A stretch of 38,536 nucleotides of DNA from an uncultured Propionibacterium sp. (lineage in GTDB: Bacteria > Actinomycetota > Actinomycetes > Propionibacteriales > Propionibacteriaceae): positions 1-38,536 of the forward strand of contig CALHWB010000064.1 of NCBI GenBank assembly GCA_938036835.1, given 5' to 3'. The notes below the pieces were generated by a model. The model was not told the DNA's origin and ran no database searches. It saw only the letters and a list, made by a program, of their open reading frames with translations. Made by a program: the position numbers and the translations under genes. Shown one piece after another: positions 31,282 to 38,536 of this stretch (position 1 is the stretch's first letter; each line of letters begins with the position of its first letter).

Positions 31282-31287
31282 AAGGTA
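31282..31287 (-). promoter_or_regulatory. -10 element TACCTT, leaderless start
   Basis: On the minus strand TACCTT ends 7 nt before GTG 31274; there is no ribosome-binding site. Confidence 0.42.
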
Positions 31288-31487
31288 GCGCAGTCGCAGA
31301 ATCCGAGCATCCCGGCACCCGCCGGCTGGGCAGCCGGATCGGCCTCTCGGGGATGCGGTTCCTGGCTGACTTCCGCAGTTGGCCCGGAACCGGCCGCGGG
31401 TCAGGTTTCGCTGACGTCCCGGAGACCGGCCGGCTCTGGGCCAACCCGTCCGGGCATACCGGCACCGTGCTGTACTGGCCAGCCGGT

Positions 31488-31493
31488 TATGCT
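31488..31493 (+). promoter_or_regulatory. Candidate -10 (TATGCT) for ribF
   Basis: TATGCT would start transcription near 31500, about 45 nt before ATG 31546. The -35 is not clear. Nothing else was recognised in the 270 bases between the MarC-family gene and ribF. Confidence 0.38.
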
Positions 31494-31545
31494 GGTCAGC
31501 GGTCCCGCAGCCAATCGGGATGACAAGGTGCGATCAGGAGCTGAT

Positions 31546-32463
31546 ATGCGACGCAGTGTGGTGGCCATCGGGAACTTCGATGGGGTCCACCTGGGCCACC
31601 AGGAACTGCTCGCCGTAGCCGCCGATAGGGCTGCCGGGCTGGGTGATGACCGGGGACGGTTACCGGTGGTGGCGGTCACCTTCTGGCCGCATCCGATGAG
31701 CGTTATCGCACCCGCGCACCGCGAGCTCCAGTTGCTCAACTCGTTGCCTGAGCGTATCGAATTGCTGCGCCGATCCGGTGCCGACGAGGTCCGGGTGGTG
31801 CAGTTCGATCGGGAGATCATGGGGTGGCTGCCGGAGCGGTTCGTCGATACCATCCTGGGGCCGCTGAACCCGGCGCTGGTGGTGGTCGGGCAGAACTTCA
31901 CCTTCGGGCGGGAAGCCGCTGGCACCCCGCAGGTCTTGGCGGACCTCGGGACGGACCGGTTCGAGGTGGTGGTGCTGCCATTGATCAGGGTAGATGCCGA
32001 GCAAACCTGCTCCACTTTGATCCGCCAGGAACTGGCTCGCGGTGCCGTTGCCAATGCGGCCCGGCATCTGGGCCGGCCCTTCGGCCTGCGTGGGGTGGTG
32101 GTCGTCGGCGATCAGCGCGGCCGAGAACTGGGCTTCCCGACCGCGAATCTGCCGGTGGCGCCGGCAATGGCCACCCCGGCCGATGGCGTCTATGCGGGCT
32201 GGCTGCGACGACTGGATGTCCCGGCCGCGCCCCGGTTGCCGGCCGCAATCAGCGTGGGCACCAACCCCACCTTCAACTCCGGGAACCGCCGGGTCGAATC
32301 GCATGTGCCGGATCGCACCGACCTGGAGTTGTATGGCGTCGAGATTGCGGTGGAGTTCGTTGAACATCTGCGTGGTCAGGTCAAGTTTGCCGATGTCGGC
32401 GAACTGATCGCCCAGATGGGCAGCGATGTGGCCCGTACGAAGGTGATTCTTGGGCTGGTCTGA
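31546..32463 (+). CDS. ribF: Bifunctional riboflavin kinase/FMN adenylyltransferase
   Basis: RibF phosphorylates riboflavin to FMN and adenylates FMN to FAD. The 305-residue product has an N-terminal FAD-synthetase nucleotidyltransferase domain, with GNFDGVHLGHQELL (the H-x-x-H-like nucleotide site), PHP, VVVGQNFTFG and a later SSTLIRQ-like block reading CSTLIRQELARG. The C-terminal riboflavin kinase domain has GRELGFPTANL (Gly-x-Pro-Thr-Ala-Asn motif), SVGTNPTFN and LYGVEIAVEFVEHLRGQVKF. ATG 31546 has AGGAG 5 nt upstream. It precedes rpsO in the conserved order. Confidence 0.96.
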   Translation: MRRSVVAIGNFDGVHLGHQELLAVAADRAAGLGDDRGRLPVVAVTFWPHPMSVIAPAHRELQLLNSLPERIELLRRSGADEVRVVQFDREIMGWLPERFVDTILGPLNPALVVVGQNFTFGREAAGTPQVLADLGTDRFEVVVLPLIRVDAEQTCSTLIRQELARGAVANAARHLGRPFGLRGVVVVGDQRGRELGFPTANLPVAPAMATPADGVYAGWLRRLDVPAAPRLPAAISVGTNPTFNSGNRRVESHVPDRTDLELYGVEIAVEFVEHLRGQVKFADVGELIAQMGSDVARTKVILGLV

Positions 32464-32492
32464 GGCAGATCTACCGATCCGGCACCTGCCGA

Positions 32493-32523
32493 TTGGCTAC
32501 CCGGGAGACAAACGTGCTAGCCT
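32493..32523 (+). promoter_or_regulatory. Candidate rpsO promoter, extended -10
   Basis: TTGGCT (32493-32498) and TAGCCT (32518-32523) are 19 bp apart. The -10 is preceded by TGC, the extended -10 form. Transcription would begin near 32530, leaving a leader of about 95 nt before rpsO. Confidence 0.5.
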
Positions 32524-32625
32524 CGCAAGGCTGCCGTCGATCGGCCGCGGTTCACAAAGAGCCCTGCACCGCAATCCCGCACCACAGGGCGCCGCGCAAC
32601 GAGTCCAAGGAGAGGTAGAGTCGTC

Positions 32626-32889
32626 ATGGATCCCGACGTCAAGAAGAAGATCATCGAAGAATACGCTGTTCATCCGGGCGATACCGGCTCTCCGGATGTG
32701 CAGATCGCCTTGCTTTCCAAGCGGATCGCCCATCTGACGGAGCATCTCAAGCAACACAAGGGCGACCATCACAGCCGTCGCGGTCTGATGCTGCTGGTCG
32801 GGCAGCGCCGTCGGCTGCTCAACTATGTGGCGCGCGAGGATATCGACCATTATCGCGAACTGGTTCGCCGGCTTGGTCTGCGTCGATGA
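32626..32889 (+). CDS. rpsO: 30S ribosomal protein S15
   Basis: S15 is a primary 16S rRNA-binding protein of the central domain. The 87-residue product is near the usual 89, with GDTGSPDVQIALLSKRI, HLKQHKGDHHSRRGLMLLVG (conserved His and Arg for rRNA contact) and the C-terminal RLGLRR. ATG 32626 is preceded by AAGGAGAGG, 11-13 nt upstream. The leader of about 95 nt may carry S15 autoregulation as in other bacteria, but I did not identify a specific fold. It is followed by a strong terminator and then pnp. Confidence 0.97.
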   Translation: MDPDVKKKIIEEYAVHPGDTGSPDVQIALLSKRIAHLTEHLKQHKGDHHSRRGLMLLVGQRRRLLNYVAREDIDHYRELVRRLGLRR

Positions 32890-32901
32890 CCTGCTGATCG
32901 G

Positions 32902-32929
32902 TAGGGGGCGGCCGTTCGGCCGCTCCCTA
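32902..32929 (+). terminator. Strong hairpin terminator after rpsO
   Basis: TAGGGGGCGGCC (32902-32913) pairs with GGCCGCTCCCTA (32918-32929) over 12 bp with one G-T wobble and a 4-nt loop (GTTC). Only a weak T-rich tail (TATTGG) follows, common in high-GC genomes. Confidence 0.78.
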
Positions 32930-33240
32930 TTGGCATCTGACCACGCTGACCGGACGCGTGGCGTGCAATCCAGGGTGGGCGTGGGCATGATTGAGGTGCC
33001 GGACAATTGAACAAGCAGATAGCGCGGTCGGTGATGGATGCGCGATGGAAGCTGGTTGTTGGTCCTCGGTAGTGGCCAGCGGGCCGGTGGCTTATGCCAC
33101 TTCTCCCGCTGACCTCGATCGAAGACCGGCAATCAGGCCCGCATCGGCAATCACCGGCTCTGCGCATCGCCGGGGCGGGCAGGGGCTCGTCCCGGTTAGG
33201 AAGGGCGGACCCCGCGTCCGCGTGCAGAGAGGAATGACAA
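32930..33240 (+). other. 311-nt pnp leader region
   Basis: No ORF with coding character is seen between the rpsO terminator and pnp, and I found no convincing promoter hexamers. Near the 3' end a perfect hairpin (33205-33221) lies just before the ribosome-binding site. Confidence 0.5.
33205..33221 (+). promoter_or_regulatory. Hairpin next to the pnp ribosome-binding site
   Basis: GCGGAC (33205-33210) and GTCCGC (33216-33221) form a perfect 6-bp stem with a CCCGC loop, 19 nt before ATG 33241. E. coli pnp is autoregulated through leader stem-loops, so a similar role is possible. Confidence 0.4.
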
Positions 33241-35484
33241 ATGGAGGGTGAAAACCTCAAATTCGCCGAGGCCATCATCGACAACGGACCCTATGGCAAG
33301 CATGTGGTCCGGTTCGAGGCCGGGGTACTGGCCCAGCAGGCCGATGGCTCGGCCGCAGTCTATCTGGACGGCGACACCATGCTGTTGAGCGCCACCACTG
33401 CCCAGAAAGCACCACGCGAATCGATCGATTTCTTCCCGCTGACCGTCGACGTCGAGGAGAAGATGTATGCGGCCGGCCGCATTCCCGGATCCTTCTTCCG
33501 ACGCGAGGGCCGCCCCAGCGAGAATGCCATCCTGGCTTGCCGGTTGATCGACCGCCCGCTGCGTCCCGCCTTCGTTAAGGGATTGCGCAATGAGGTGCAG
33601 GTCGTGGTGACCGTGCTGGCTCTCAATCCGCAGGTCGAATACGATGTGGTGGCCATCAATGCGGCGTCTATGTCCACCCAGATCGCCGGTCTGCCGTTCC
33701 ATGGACCGATCGGCGGGGTACGTCTCGCCTTGCTGGGCGATCGGTGGGTCTGTTTCCCGACGGTGGATCAGGAACGGAACGCCGTCTTTTCCATGGTGGT
33801 GGCTGGTCGGGTGCTGGCCGACGGCGATGTGGCAATAATGATGGTCGAGGCGGGCGGCACCGAGAGCACCTGGCGTCTGGTGCGGTCGGGGCAAACCGCA
33901 CCGACCGAAGATGTCGTGGCCGGGGGACTGGAGGCCGCTAAGCCGTTCATCAAGGTGCTGTGCGACGCCCAGGTGGAGTTGGCCAGCCAGGTCAACAAGG
34001 AGACCTACCCATATCCGGTCTTCAAGGAATACGAGGATGACATCTATGCGGAGGTCGAGCGGATCGTACGCGAAGACCTGGACCGCATCATGCAGATCGC
34101 CGACAAGGCCGAACGGGTCGAGGCGGAGAAGAACCTGCGTGCTGCCCTGTCGGAGCGGCTGGCCGGTTCGGAATCCTTCGATGGCCGCGAGGGCGAGGCC
34201 GCGGCGGCCTTCAAGGCGTTGCAGAAGCGGATCGTGCGCGGCCGCGTGCTGCGCGATGGGGTGCGCATCGACGGCCGGGGGCCGAAGGACATCCGCCCGC
34301 TGTCCAGTCAGGTCGGGTTGATTCCGCGGGTACACGGTTCATCGCTTTTCCAGCGGGGCGAGACCCAGGTGCTGGGCGTGACGACCTTGAACATGCTGGA
34401 CATGGAGCAGAAACTCGACACGCTGAGCGCGGTTACCGCCAAGCGCTACATGCACCAGTACGACATGCCGCCATATTCCACGGGTGAGACCGGACGAGTC
34501 GGCTCCCCGAAGCGTCGCGAGGTCGGCCACGGGGCCCTCGCCGAACGAGCCATCGTGCCGGTGCTGCCCGGCCGGGAGGCCTTCCCCTATGCGATCAGGC
34601 AGGTCAGCGAGGCGATCGGTTCGAACGGTTCGACCTCGATGGGATCGGTCTGCGCGGCCACCCTGGCGTTACTGAATGCCGGTGTGCCGCTGCACGCCAG
34701 CGTCGCGGGTATCGCCATGGGCCTGATGAGCGAAACCGATGAAACGGGTGAAACCCGCTATCTGGCGCTCACCGACATTCTGGGCGCCGAGGATGCCCTG
34801 GGCGATATGGACTTCAAGGTGGCCGGCACCAACGAGTTCATCACTGCCCTGCAATTGGATACCAAACTAGATGGGATTCCATCCGACGTACTGGCTGCGG
34901 CGCTGTTGCAGGCAAAGGATGCGCGGACCACGATCCTGGGAGTGATGAAAGAGGCCATCGCGGTTCCTGACGAGATGAGCGAGTTCGCTCCCCGGATCAT
35001 CACCATGCACATCCCGGTCGACAAGATCGGTGAGGTGATCGGCCCCAAGGGCAAGGTGATCAACCAGATCCAGGATGATACGAGTGCCAATATCTCCATC
35101 GAGGAGGACGGCACCATCTTTATCGGCGCCACCGATGGCACCTCAGCCGAGGCGGCCCGGCAGCTGATCAATGCGATTGCCAACCCGACCATGCCCGAAA
35201 AGGGGGAACGCTACCTGGGTACGGTGGTCAAGCTGACCACCTTTGGGGCCTTCGTCTCGTTGCTGCCGGGTAAGGACGGGCTACTGCACATCTCGAAGAT
35301 GCGCCAGCTCAACGGCGGCCAGCGGGTGGAGAACGTTGAAGATGTGGTGGGCGTCGGCCAGAAGCTACAGGTGGAGATCCACGATATCGACGACCGGGGC
35401 AAGCTTTCTCTGGTGCCGGTGCTGGAGGAGAACACCGAGCAGGTCGAAGCGGCTACCGATACCGCAGGGCAGGGCGGCAGCTAA
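33241..35484 (+). CDS. pnp: Polyribonucleotide nucleotidyltransferase (PNPase)
   Basis: A phosphorolytic 3'-5' exoribonuclease and part of RNA-decay complexes; actinobacterial forms also make 3' tails. The 747-residue product has two RNase PH-like domains (first: GRIPGSFFRREGRPSE; second: RGETQVLGVTTL and the phosphate-binding GSNGSTSMGSVC). A helical linker lies between them. Next come a KH domain at about 589-645 (DKIGEVIGPKGKVINQI) and an S1 domain at about 654-725 (GTVVKLTTFGAFVSLLPG, GLLHIS). ATG 33241 has GAGGA 8 nt upstream. It ends before a strong bidirectional-type terminator. Confidence 0.97.
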   Translation: MEGENLKFAEAIIDNGPYGKHVVRFEAGVLAQQADGSAAVYLDGDTMLLSATTAQKAPRESIDFFPLTVDVEEKMYAAGRIPGSFFRREGRPSENAILACRLIDRPLRPAFVKGLRNEVQVVVTVLALNPQVEYDVVAINAASMSTQIAGLPFHGPIGGVRLALLGDRWVCFPTVDQERNAVFSMVVAGRVLADGDVAIMMVEAGGTESTWRLVRSGQTAPTEDVVAGGLEAAKPFIKVLCDAQVELASQVNKETYPYPVFKEYEDDIYAEVERIVREDLDRIMQIADKAERVEAEKNLRAALSERLAGSESFDGREGEAAAAFKALQKRIVRGRVLRDGVRIDGRGPKDIRPLSSQVGLIPRVHGSSLFQRGETQVLGVTTLNMLDMEQKLDTLSAVTAKRYMHQYDMPPYSTGETGRVGSPKRREVGHGALAERAIVPVLPGREAFPYAIRQVSEAIGSNGSTSMGSVCAATLALLNAGVPLHASVAGIAMGLMSETDETGETRYLALTDILGAEDALGDMDFKVAGTNEFITALQLDTKLDGIPSDVLAAALLQAKDARTTILGVMKEAIAVPDEMSEFAPRIITMHIPVDKIGEVIGPKGKVINQIQDDTSANISIEEDGTIFIGATDGTSAEAARQLINAIANPTMPEKGERYLGTVVKLTTFGAFVSLLPGKDGLLHISKMRQLNGGQRVENVEDVVGVGQKLQVEIHDIDDRGKLSLVPVLEENTEQVEAATDTAGQGGS

Positions 35485-35535
35485 GGCCAAACGCCTGGTA
35501 GGGCTGCCCGGTTCGGCGTTCTACCGCCGGACGAC

Positions 35536-35573
35536 GTCAGGGGCCCGTGGGAGGTACGCCACGGACCCCTGAC
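35536..35573. terminator. Long bidirectional terminator between pnp and ferritin
   Basis: GTCAGGGGCCCGTGG (35536-35550) pairs with CCACGGACCCCTGAC (35559-35573), 14 of 15 positions with one C-A mismatch and an 8-nt loop. It lies between convergent genes. Confidence 0.75.
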
Positions 35574-35618
35574 TGGCTGCCGCGATTCCGCCCGCGCTGG
35601 GTCAACGTTGCGGTTGGG

Positions 35619-36128
35619 TCAGTCGCCGGGGGCGGCGGTTGCCAGGAACTTGTTCAGGTGCCAGATGGCGATGCCCGTCTCGGTGGCTTCCAGACCCACC
35701 AGCTTGGCCTCGTCAAGCACCGTGCGGAAGAGGTCTTCCTCCTCGCGCTGTTCGGCGATGAACCACTGGATGAAGTTGAAAGTGTTGAAATCGTGGGTCT
35801 CCAGGGCCTCGACTGCGATGGCATCGATCGCCGCAGTCACCTTCTGCTCGTGCTTGTAGGCGGCCTCGATGGTCTCCAGCAGACTGCCATAGCTGGCCTC
35901 GGGCGCCTCGACCGCGCCGATCCTGACCGAGGCGTCGCATTCATACATGTAGTCGACAATGCGGTCGCGGTGCTCGATCTCCTCGCTGACATGGCTGCGG
36001 AAGAATTTGGAGGCGCCTTGCAGACCCTTATCCTCGCACCAGGCCGACATCTGGAGGTACATATTGGAGGAGTACTGCTCGGCGACGAGTTGGTCATTGA
36101 GTAGCGAAACAATCTTCTCAGACAACAT
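35619..36128 (-). CDS. ftn: Non-haem ferritin
   Basis: An iron-storage protein that forms a 24-mer shell and oxidises Fe(II). The 169-residue sequence keeps every ferroxidase ligand in place: Glu17, Tyr24, Glu50, His53, Glu94, Gln127 and Glu130. It lacks the haem-ligand Met of bacterioferritin and is longer than Dps, so it is a Ftn/BfrB type as in Mycobacterium. ATG 36128 has no ribosome-binding site; TACACT (36136-36141) lies 7 nt upstream and supports a leaderless start. No iron-box-like repeat was seen. It is divergent from dapB and convergent with pnp. Confidence 0.95.
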   Translation of the reverse strand: MLSEKIVSLLNDQLVAEQYSSNMYLQMSAWCEDKGLQGASKFFRSHVSEEIEHRDRIVDYMYECDASVRIGAVEAPEASYGSLLETIEAAYKHEQKVTAAIDAIAVEALETHDFNTFNFIQWFIAEQREEEDLFRTVLDEAKLVGLEATETGIAIWHLNKFLATAAPGD

Positions 36129-36135
36129 TTCACCA

Positions 36136-36141
36136 AGTGTA
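36136..36141 (-). promoter_or_regulatory. -10 element TACACT, leaderless start
   Basis: On the minus strand TACACT ends 7 nt before ATG 36128 of the ferritin gene; there is no ribosome-binding site. Confidence 0.48.
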
Positions 36142-36387
36142 GCCGGGGTACCGCCGGGCAGCCGGGATCTCCGCCCAGAAACCCGGGTATTTGTCTGATG
36201 GATTCACCCATCGTGCCGGATCGCCGCCGGCCGGGACCGGATGCGCTGGCCGGGCCGTCCGGTCGCCGGGGCCGCGGCGCCTAGCCGCCGGTCGGAGACG
36301 AGCGACGGCACAATGGATGTCGGGAAGTGCACGGCGCTCCACCCGGATCGTGCGGAGCGCCCGGAACCGTGGAAGGCAGGTTTGGCG

Positions 36388-37128
36388 ATGATCAAGGTGG
36401 CGGTGTTCGGTTCTCAGGGCAGGATGGGCCGGCAGGTGGCTGCTGCGGTGCAGGCGGCACCGGATATGGAACTGGTGGCCGCCGTTGACGCCGGTGAGGA
36501 TCGCGGTGCGGTGGATAGTGCCGATGTAGTGGTGGACTTCACCACCCCGGATTCGGTGATGGACAACATCAAATGGTGCGTCGACAAAGGGATTCATGTT
36601 GTGGTGGGAACCACCGGCTTCACCGCGGCGAGGCTGGCGGAGGTTCGCCGCTGGCAGGCCGCGCGTCCGGAGGTGCACATCCTGATAGCCGCCAACTTTT
36701 CGATAGCTGCGGTACTGATGATGCATTTTGCAGCCCAGGCGGCGCCCTTCTTCGAGTCCGTCGAGATCGTCGAGTTGCATCATCCAGGCAAGGTGGACGC
36801 CCCCTCGGGTACCGCGGCCGCGACCGCAGCCAAGGTCGCCGAGGCCCGGGCGGCTGCACACTGCCCGCCGATGCCCGACCTGACCGGCCATCAGGGACAG
36901 GGGGCCCGCGGGACCGCGATCGATGGCGTCCAGGTGCATTCGGTGCGTCTGCAAGGCCTGTTCGCCCATCAGGAGGTGCTGCTTGGCAACCCCGGGGAAG
37001 TGCTGACCATTCGCGATGACTCCTTCGATAGAGTCAGCTATATGCCGGGAGTGCTCACCGCGGTACGCGCCATCATCGACCGCCCGGGAGTGAGCATCGG
37101 CATCGACGACCTGCTTGGTATCGGCTGA
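36388..37128 (+). CDS. dapB: 4-hydroxy-tetrahydrodipicolinate reductase
   Basis: An NAD(P)H-dependent reductase in the lysine/diaminopimelate pathway. The 246-residue product has GSQGRMGRQVA for the coenzyme, VDFTTPDSV, GTTGF, the active-site HHPGKVDAPSGTA (His131-His132, Lys135) and RGTAIDGVQVHSVRL. I chose ATG 36388 because it starts the family's N-terminal strand (MIKVAVFG), and GGCAGG lies upstream. Earlier in-frame starts (for example 36313) add unconserved residues. CACAAT at 36309-36314 may be its -10. It is followed after 5 nt by the DUF2993 gene. Confidence 0.95.
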   Translation: MIKVAVFGSQGRMGRQVAAAVQAAPDMELVAAVDAGEDRGAVDSADVVVDFTTPDSVMDNIKWCVDKGIHVVVGTTGFTAARLAEVRRWQAARPEVHILIAANFSIAAVLMMHFAAQAAPFFESVEIVELHHPGKVDAPSGTAAATAAKVAEARAAAHCPPMPDLTGHQGQGARGTAIDGVQVHSVRLQGLFAHQEVLLGNPGEVLTIRDDSFDRVSYMPGVLTAVRAIIDRPGVSIGIDDLLGIG

Positions 37129-37133
37129 CCGGG

Positions 37134-37847
37134 ATGGTACGCGGTAGCAGGAGACGTGGGCGGCTGCTTGTCCTGCCGATTCTGGCGGCGTTGTTGATCG
37201 TCGGTTTCGTGGGCGTGGACGCCTGGGTGCGCGAACAAGCCGAACAGCGGCTTGCGGCTGCGGTGCTGGAGCGATTGGGGGCCGACCAGGCGTCCGTGAG
37301 TATCGCGAGCTGGCCCTTCCTGACCGCCATGCCAGCCGATCGGCTGGAGCGAGTGCATTTGGTTGTCGCCGATGTCCCCGTCGATGTGGCGGGGCGCTCG
37401 GGAGTTGTGAACCAGGTGACGGCAACCGCGCTCGGTATACAGCGCTTCCGGGACCCTGCCCAGGCGCGGGCCGAACGGGTCACCGGAATCGTGCGCATGG
37501 ACTGGACCCAGGTTGCCGCGGTCACAGGTCTCGCCCTGCGTCCTGCGGGGAAGGGCCGGGTGGCGCTCGACCAGACGGTGAAGGTGCTGGACGCCAGCCT
37601 GCCGGTCGTGTTGGAAGCCACCGTGGGCGTGGCTCCCGATGGCACCCTTACCCTCAGCGATGCCACCCTCAGCGGCGCCGGGCTGGAGGTATCTGCCGAA
37701 CTCGTCGACCGATTGCTGGCCGGGCTCGCCGCACAGATGCGATTGCCCACCGCGGCGGGTCTGGTCTATACCGGCCTGGAGTCCACCGAAGATGGGCTGC
37801 GCGCCGAGCTAAGCGGTAGCGACGTGCGGTTGTCCGAACTGGGTTGA
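37134..37847 (+). CDS. DUF2993 (LmeA-like) membrane-anchored protein
   Basis: A 237-residue protein with a basic N-terminus and one hydrophobic helix (about residues 11-28), so it is probably anchored with its body outside the membrane. The body fits the DUF2993/LmeA family, which includes a mycobacterial phospholipid-binding protein needed for lipomannan elongation: VSIASWPFLTAM resembles the family's core G-x-PFL motif, with alternating strands after it. There is no lipobox. It starts 5 nt after dapB and is probably cotranscribed with it. Confidence 0.75.
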   Translation: MVRGSRRRGRLLVLPILAALLIVGFVGVDAWVREQAEQRLAAAVLERLGADQASVSIASWPFLTAMPADRLERVHLVVADVPVDVAGRSGVVNQVTATALGIQRFRDPAQARAERVTGIVRMDWTQVAAVTGLALRPAGKGRVALDQTVKVLDASLPVVLEATVGVAPDGTLTLSDATLSGAGLEVSAELVDRLLAGLAAQMRLPTAAGLVYTGLESTEDGLRAELSGSDVRLSELG

Positions 37848-37877
37848 GTTGAATGTTTCCTGCGCCCGGCGCGATCG

Positions 37878-37900
37878 ACCGGGTCGGGTGGCTTCCCGGT
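37878..37900. terminator. Weak hairpin between convergent genes
   Basis: ACCGGG (37878-37883) pairs with CCCGGT (37895-37900) across an 11-nt loop, between the convergent stops at 37847 and 37902. Confidence 0.28.
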
Positions 37901-37901
37901 G

Positions 37902-38435
37902 TCATTCCAGGGCGGTGTGTAGCCGGATCAGTTTGATGCGCACCGTGGCCTCCTCGTCACCGACCTCCTGGTGGGCGCCGTCCGGCGACCAACCGCATTC
38001 GGTCAGCAGCGTTCGGGTTTGGTCGTCGTCGGCGCGCAACCACCAGGTTGCCCGTACGAACCCGTCGGCGCGCAGCGTATCTGCGATGGCATGCAGCAGC
38101 CGATCCGAGCGAGTGTGGTCCTGCTGATCCGGCTGGACGCAGAACTCGGCGACGATACCCTCATCGGGTTCGGCGTCCGGATCCTCGCTTGGGCCGATCG
38201 CCGCGAAGCCGACCACCTGGTTGGCCGCGTCCACGGCGACCAGTACCCGGAAGGTGGCCAGCGGCGGGCGGGTGATGGCGGTATGCCAGGCCACCGCCAT
38301 ATCCTCCTCGTTGAGGGAGCCGACCGCCGGTGCCAGCGCCGGGATGGCCGCGAGCCGGGCGAGCTGGAGGCGGGCGATGGCGCGCGCCTCGGCGGGCATC
38401 GCCAAGCGGATCGCATCCGGGTGGTGCTGGGTCAC
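37902..38435 (-). CDS. GNAT family N-acetyltransferase
   Basis: A 177-residue acetyltransferase of the GNAT fold. It has an N-terminal helix pair, a central VVGFAAIGP strand, the IVAEFCVQPDQQDH block that matches the beta4-alpha3 acetyl-CoA region (the pyrophosphate loop is poorly conserved), and a later strand ATWWLRADD followed by LLTECGW. The substrate is unknown. GTG 38435 may use AGGA 7 nt upstream, and TAGGAT 6 nt upstream could also be a -10. The preceding gene ends 9 nt upstream, so an operon is likely. Confidence 0.72.
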   Translation of the reverse strand: MTQHHPDAIRLAMPAEARAIARLQLARLAAIPALAPAVGSLNEEDMAVAWHTAITRPPLATFRVLVAVDAANQVVGFAAIGPSEDPDAEPDEGIVAEFCVQPDQQDHTRSDRLLHAIADTLRADGFVRATWWLRADDDQTRTLLTECGWSPDGAHQEVGDEEATVRIKLIRLHTALE

Positions 38436-38444
38436 CCGCCAATC

Positions 38445-38536
38445 CTAGGACCAGGCCGCCTGCCGCAGGTCATACCGGATCTCGGCGGCCATCGCGGCGG
38501 CGTCGACGACGAGCACGACGGGTGCGCCCCAACGCG
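38445..38536 (-). CDS. C-terminal fragment of an unidentified gene
   Basis: On the minus strand an open frame enters at the window edge and ends at TAG 38445-38447. The visible tail includes APVVLVVDAAAMAAEI and ends RQAAWS. Third positions are strongly G/C, so it looks coding. The tail is too short to name, and the start lies beyond the window. It is cut by the window edge, not broken. Confidence 0.5.
   Translation of the reverse strand, partial: RWGAPVVLVVDAAAMAAEIRYDLRQAAWS

Noticed and set aside
33196..34335. 379-codon minus-strand frame under pnp
   Set aside because: PNPase domains on the forward strand are certain, and no promoter or ribosome-binding site supports the reverse frame.
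36241..36387. Longer in-frame start for dapB
   Set aside because: The added residues precede the conserved N-terminal strand of the family and contain no conserved sequence.
38436..38447. GNAT gene as a seventh leaderless gene
   Set aside because: TAGGAT lies 6 nt before its GTG, but AGGA is also at a workable ribosome-binding distance and an upstream gene ends 9 nt away, so the case is ambiguous.
1..38536. Search for CRISPR repeats, tRNA/rRNA genes, transposases, integrases and toxin-antitoxin pairs
   Set aside because: None could be supported by eye: no regularly spaced repeats, no tRNA-like cloverleaf and no mobile-element domains were seen.

Overview
The window comes from a high-GC actinobacterium, most likely in or near the Propionibacteriaceae. 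Evidence for this is the very long Gly/Arg/Pro-rich N-terminal extension of IF2, strong G/C preference at third codon positions, many GTG/TTG starts, a ferritin of the mycobacterial/actinobacterial type, a cobalamin riboswitch and a DUF2993 protein. The genus cannot be fixed from sequence alone.

The two ends are housekeeping. On the left are infB (partial) and rbfA. On the right are truB, a MarC-family gene, ribF, rpsO, pnp, a ferritin, dapB, a DUF2993 protein, a GNAT acetyltransferase and the tail of one more gene. infB-rbfA-truB-ribF-rpsO-pnp is normally a compact translation cluster. Here about 27 kb of accessory DNA separates rbfA from truB, with no transposase or integrase visible.

Positions 3172-23108 form a cell-surface or capsular polysaccharide locus of the Wzx/Wzy type. 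It holds the initiating polyprenyl-phosphate sugar transferase (20686), GT2 and GT4 glycosyltransferases, a split Alg13/Alg14-like pair, Wzy (13296), a Wzz-like copolymerase with what looks like a dead kinase tail (12388), a Wzx flippase (16572), a Tat-exported GH16 glycanase (15551) and galE. A three-gene operon (dehydrogenase, aminotransferase, acetyltransferase; 17797-20527) together with a UDP-GlcNAc 2-epimerase homologue (5221) should make a 2,3-diacetamido sugar nucleotide. A polyprenyl-phosphate sugar synthase, a DMT-type membrane protein and a GT39-like GT-C enzyme could form an ArnC/ArnEF/ArnT-like side-chain system. The locus changes strand many times, and its operons are knit together by 1-4 nt stop/start overlaps.

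Positions 23300-29628 hold a PaaG-like enoyl-CoA hydratase/isomerase and then a clear adenosylcobalamin riboswitch. The riboswitch leads into a five-domain peptide/nickel-type ABC importer: a Tat-type lipoprotein, two permeases and one fused double ATPase. Riboswitch control suggests uptake of cobalt, a cobalt chelate or a corrinoid precursor. A small Cys/Arg-rich ORF may be translationally coupled inside this operon.

Six genes that begin transcription units show a TANNNT -10 element exactly 6-7 nt before the start codon and no well-placed Shine-Dalgarno, which points to leaderless transcripts. Two candidate operator palindromes lie directly against -10 elements (3091-3103 and 20605-20616). 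No tRNA, rRNA, CRISPR array, IS element or att site was recognised.
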